Below the pieces are notes generated by a model, which was not told the origin of the DNA, did not search any database, and saw only the letters and a program-made list of their open reading frames with translations. Positions 5,998 to 7,321 of a stretch of DNA of 7,321 bases are shown in pieces; the first letter of the stretch is position 1; each line of letters starts with the position of its first letter. A program made the position numbers and the translations under genes. This stretch comes from Spirochaetaceae bacterium (GTDB taxonomy: Bacteria; Spirochaetota; Spirochaetia; Treponematales; Breznakiellaceae). Where the stretch lies: NCBI GenBank assembly GCA_031269165.1, contig JAISZQ010000127.1, positions 1-7,321 on the forward strand. The letters are read 5' to 3'.

Positions 5998-6155
5998 CCT
6001 GTTCAAAATCTCAGCAAGAGGAATTGGAGGGGGGAAAGCCTTCCCCCTCGCTCCGGACTTGCGTCCTCCGCTACCCCCTTCAGCGGGGGTTTCCCACCCC
6101 CGCAACGCCCCCGGATCACAGCGGAGGGTTGCGTCTCGCAAGGTTTTTGAACAGG
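5998..6155 (-). mobile_element. Family M MITE-like element, copy 3 (intact)
   Basis: A 158-bp non-coding element with 11-bp perfect terminal inverted repeats, CCTGTTCAAAA (5998-6008) and TTTTGAACAGG (6145-6155), flanked by a 9-bp direct repeat CCCTTAGAG. Reading the ends as 12 bp with a 7-bp duplication is equally possible. The interior is GC-rich and palindromic and matches copies 1 and 2 in reverse complement. There is no transposase gene, so it would need one in trans; the family that supplies it is not identified. It interrupts the left arm of R unit 7, so it arrived after that repeat. Confidence 0.85.
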
Positions 6156-6164
6156 CCCTTAGAG
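6156..6164. repeat. Target-site duplication of M copy 3, right
   Basis: CCCTTAGAG directly after TTTTGAACAGG. The TTAGAG part continues into CGGGCGAAGCAATC, matching the arm type seen in unit 1 (reverse complement reads TTAGAGCGGGCAAAGCAATC), so this side is original target sequence. Confidence 0.75.
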
Positions 6165-6255
6165 CGGGCGAAGCAATCGGCTCAACGCGAAGCGTTGAGC
6201 TTGGGAGAGCCTTTCCCGTCTGGATTGCTTCGTCGCTTTGCTCCTCGCAATGACG
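6159..6255 (-). repeat. Palindromic repeat family R, unit 7 (left arm interrupted by M copy 3)
   Basis: Left arm TTAGAGCGGGCGAAGCAATC lacks the usual CGTCATTGCGAG end. The GCTCAACGC-GAA-GCGTTGAGC module is at 6180-6200, the tip is GGGAGAG-C-CTTTCCC, and the right arm is complete to CTCGCAATGACG near 6255. Minus orientation. Confidence 0.8.
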
Positions 6256-6266
6256 ACAGTTCCGCC

Positions 6267-6349
6267 CGTCATTGCGAGCGGAGCGAAGCAATCCAGTGAA
6301 GGACCTTCCCCGTCTGGATTGCTTCGTCGCTTTGCTCCTCGCAATGACG
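6267..6349 (-). repeat. Palindromic repeat family R, unit 8
   Basis: CGTCATTGCGAGCGGAGCGA to CTCCTCGCAATGACG; tip GAAGG-A-CCTTC. It is separated from units 7 and 9 by the spacer ACAGTTCCGCC. With unit 9 it repeats at a 94-bp period. Confidence 0.92.
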
Positions 6350-6360
6350 ACAGTTCCGCC

Positions 6361-6443
6361 CGTCATTGCGAGCGAAGCGAAGCAATCCAGTGGAGGGCCT
6401 TTCCCGTCTGGATTGCTTCGTCGCTTTGCTCCTCGCAATGACG
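6361..6443 (-). repeat. Palindromic repeat family R, unit 9
   Basis: CGTCATTGCGAGCGAAGCGA to CTCCTCGCAATGACG, 94 bp after the start of unit 8. The tip GGAGGG-C-CTTTCC pairs fully if G-U is allowed. The following spacer is ACGGTTCCAAT. Confidence 0.92.
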
Positions 6444-6454
6444 ACGGTTCCAAT

Positions 6455-6532
6455 GTCATTGCGAGCGAAGCGAAGCAATCCAGGGCGTTATGCCTCGTCT
6501 GGATTGCTTCACCCTTCGGGTTCGCAATGACG
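6455..6532 (-). repeat. Palindromic repeat family R, unit 10 (variant right arm)
   Basis: The left arm is standard (GTCATTGCGAGCGAAGCGAA, GCAATCCAG) and the tip is GGCGTTATGCC. The right arm reads GGATTGCTTCACCCTTCGGG then TTCGCAATGACG, so the usual TCGCTTTGCTCC is replaced by a CCCTTCGGG palindrome. The same arm variant lies just upstream of the GIY-YIG start (6905-6942). After it, 6533-6560 holds further worn arm ends (CGCTTTCGCAATGACG). Confidence 0.88.
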
Positions 6533-6570
6533 AGCCCGCCACGCTTTCGCAATGACGGGCACGCCATGCT

Positions 6571-6597
6571 ATCGCAATGATTGCGGTGCAATCCAGT
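6571..6597 (-). repeat. Worn R left arm at the 3' end of the GIY-YIG gene
   Basis: CGCAATGATTGCGGTGCAATCCAGT reads as a left arm with an internal deletion (ATTGCG...GCAATCCAGT kept). Its CCAGT end touches the stop codon of the nuclease gene at 6597-6599. The partner arm is on the far side of the gene. Confidence 0.6.
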
Positions 6598-6893
6598 CAA
6601 ATAATTTTCTCATACAAGTCTTCCCATTCGGGATTCATGTTTTCTATCAGGGCCAGTTTCTTTTTCCGGGAGCCGCCTTTTATTTGCTTTTCCCGTTCTA
6701 TCGCGGAAACAATGTCTCCCCATTCTTCGTAATAGCCTAATTTGTCTGTTCCGTATTTTGCGGTAAAGCCTTCCGTTGCTTTTGTCTTATGCTCATATAT
6801 TCGTTTGACCAAATCGGACGTTACCCCGGTGTAGAGTGTGCCGTTTCGTTTGTTGAATAAGATGTAGATATAGCCTTTTTTATCGTTGTTCAT
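6597..6893 (-). CDS. Small single-domain GIY-YIG nuclease family protein
   Basis: A 98-residue protein of the short GIY-YIG group (COG2827/YhbQ-like). GIY-YIG domains make metal-dependent cuts in DNA; members of this small group mostly have no known role. The first strands read GYIYILFNKRNGTLYTGVTS, with YIY and YTG in place of GIY and YIG, then DLVKRIYEHK with the conserved Arg, then AIEREKQIKG and a C-terminal NPEWEDLYEKII typical of the group. Nothing needed for the fold looks lost. ATG at 6893 is chosen because the domain begins there. The frame stays open to 7034, but the extra 47 residues are translated repeat arms. A weak GGGA lies eight bases upstream, within bases continuing the R arm. 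R arms bracket the gene on both sides, which suggests it travels with, or was captured by, the repeat. Confidence 0.88.
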   Translation of the reverse strand: MNNDKKGYIYILFNKRNGTLYTGVTSDLVKRIYEHKTKATEGFTAKYGTDKLGYYEEWGDIVSAIEREKQIKGGSRKKKLALIENMNPEWEDLYEKII

Positions 6894-6904
6894 AGTCTCT
6901 GTCC

Positions 6905-6942
6905 CGTCTGGATTGCTTCGCCCTTCGGGTTCGCAATGACGA
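6905..6942 (-). repeat. R right arm (CCCTTCGGG variant) directly upstream of the GIY-YIG gene
   Basis: CGTCTGGATTGCTTCGCCC then TTCGGGTTCGCAATGACG. It is nearly identical to the right arm of unit 10. With the worn left arm at 6571-6597 it would make one palindrome whose loop is the nuclease gene. Confidence 0.8.
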
Positions 6943-6966
6943 CAACAAAAAGCCCCGCCCGTCATT
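6941..6966 (-). repeat. Inverted copy of the arm-terminator junction at 726-751
   Basis: The reverse complement reads AATGACGGGCGGGGC then TTTTTGTTGTC, as at the left end of the window (AATGACGGGCGGGGC then TTTTTTGTTGT). It has no stem, so it is not a terminator. Confidence 0.65.
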
Positions 6967-7039
6967 ACGAGCGAAGCGAGCAACCCAGTGAAGGGCCTTC
7001 CCCGTCTGGATTGCTTCGTCGCTGCTCCTCGCAATGACG
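6960..7039 (-). repeat. Palindromic repeat family R, unit 11
   Basis: CGTCATTACGAGCGAAGCGA to CTCCTCGCAATGACG; tip GAAGG-G-CCTTC. It is a worn unit: ATTACGAG for ATTGCGAG, CAACCC for CAATCC, and a TT deletion in the right arm (GTCGCTGCTCC). It is followed by the ACAGTTCCGCC spacer. Confidence 0.87.
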
Positions 7040-7050
7040 ACAGTTCCGCC

Positions 7051-7082
7051 CGTCATTGCGAGCGAAGCGAAGCAATCCAGTG
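7051..7082 (-). repeat. Half unit of family R (short arm only)
   Basis: CGTCATTGCGAGCGAAGCGA then AGCAATCCAGTG, with no right arm; it runs into the sequence around the right-edge terminator. Confidence 0.85.
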
Positions 7083-7116
7083 AGAGGTATTCTCCGTTAT
7101 CCATTCGTCCCACAAC

Positions 7117-7154
7117 AAAAAAAGCCCCGGCTGTCCCATTGGGACGGCCGGGGC
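7117..7154 (-). terminator. Intrinsic terminator T3 of the right-edge gene
   Basis: Read on the minus strand, GCCCCGGCCGTCCC (7154-7141), loop AAT, GGGACAGCCGGGGC (7137-7124), then seven T (7123-7117). The stem arms are identical to those of T2, in inverted orientation. It lies about 45 bases after the stop codon at 7198-7200. Confidence 0.92.
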
Positions 7155-7167
7155 TTTCACGCTCATC

Positions 7168-7186
7168 TAGCCTTCTCCGAAGGCTA
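7168..7186 (-). other. Short perfect hairpin behind the right-edge gene
   Basis: TAGCCTTC, loop, GAAGGCTA: the same 8-bp stem as at 123-141, placed between stop codon and terminator. Confidence 0.6.
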
Positions 7187-7197
7187 AACCCGTAACC

Positions 7198-7321
7198 CTA
7201 GAAACTCCAGTTGAAGTCGATCTGGAACCGGTTTTCGATGGAACTTATATCGTCACCATCATTATTTTTATCCGCTACCGCGCCGAGTTTGTTGATCTTG
7301 TCGAAGATCTCGATGCTGCTG
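7198..7321 (-). CDS. C-terminus of a putative outer-membrane beta-barrel protein (partial, paralogue of the left-edge gene)
   Basis: The minus-strand frame is open from the window edge to TAG (7200-7198) and gives 40 residues ending NRFQIDFNWSF. The final Phe-terminated strand suggests an outer-membrane barrel, as for the gene at 1-110, with which it shares 23 of 35 aligned residues. It carries an acidic turn DKNNDGDD, like a calcium-binding or extracellular loop, which is weaker in the other copy (KDENTAGD). The two genes converge on the window, and their stop-to-terminator regions are also alike, so the duplication included the 3' flank. The family is not recognised. Confidence 0.72.
   Translation of the reverse strand, partial: SSIEIFDKINKLGAVADKNNDGDDISSIENRFQIDFNWSF

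Noticed and set aside
4837..6150. Plus-strand frame of 437 codons opposite the transporter gene
   Set aside because: It is the antisense of the MATE gene, with a composition rich in His, Gly and Asp and no recognisable domain; the minus-strand protein is an unmistakable MATE transporter.
6159..6532. CRISPR array
   Set aside because: The repeated unit is an 80-bp palindrome and the short spacers between units are the same rather than unique; no cas gene is near.
5992..6600. Minus-strand frame of 202 codons between the MATE and GIY-YIG genes
   Set aside because: It is made of repeated RGAKRRSNPDG / ARSKATKQSRR / CHCEEQSDEAIQ strings, the translations of the R arms in three frames. Such strings are typical false proteins in repeat-rich genomes.
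6894..7034. N-terminal extension of the GIY-YIG protein by 47 residues
   Set aside because: The frame is open, but the added residues are translated R arms (KQSRRGRPFTGLL, CRHCEPEGRSNPDG) and the family begins at MNNDKKGYIYIL.

Overview
The window carries two complete metabolic or transport genes and one small nuclease gene. They sit in a region unusually rich in palindromic repeats, and the 3' ends of two paralogous, convergently oriented genes lie at its two edges. In order: the last 35 codons of a plus-strand gene whose product ends in an outer-membrane-type strand (to 110); a 1.2 kb non-coding repeat block (111-1297); ppdK, pyruvate phosphate dikinase (1298-4036, +); a repeat block (about 4067-4388); a MATE-family efflux gene (4522-5898, -); a third repeat block with a MITE-like element and a 94-bp-period array (5951-6599); a 98-residue GIY-YIG nuclease gene (6597-6893, -); more repeats (6906-7082); and the last 40 codons of a minus-strand paralogue of the left-edge gene (7198-7321).

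The organism is not certain. The edge proteins end in ...DFNWSF, a terminal aromatic strand typical of outer-membrane barrels, so the cell probably has an outer membrane. The AMP/PPi-linked PPDK suggests fermentative, PPi-using carbon metabolism. Moderate GC and many copies of the GTCATTGCGAG...GAAGCAATCC repeat fit a host-associated spirochaete such as a termite-gut Treponema. That is an impression from recalled genomes and needs a database search.

Three repeat families were found. Family R is an imperfect palindrome of about 82 bp (outer ends CGTCATTGCGAG / CTCGCAATGACG) with at least eleven full units and several half units. Its two arms differ in length, so units have an orientation: plus to the left of ppdK, minus everywhere to the right. 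Several tips keep their pairing although the bases change. Family M is a GC-rich element of about 158 bp with CCTGTTCAAAA terminal inverted repeats; one copy is flanked by a 9-bp direct repeat and sits inside an R arm. A third, short repeat (AAGAATTTTG...GCGGAT) occurs on both sides of the MATE gene.

The most interesting points are these. The GIY-YIG gene lies between a left arm and a right arm of an R palindrome, that is, in the loop, with repeat-derived bases just upstream of its start. The whole 7 kb block is bounded by inverted copies of the edge-gene 3' ends plus terminators. PPDK has a C-terminal extension with an AT-hook-like GRGRPPK. The MATE gene has a perfect TATAAT six bases before its ATG, which suggests a leaderless message. 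No functional link between ppdK, the transporter and the nuclease is evident; each appears to be a separate transcription unit.
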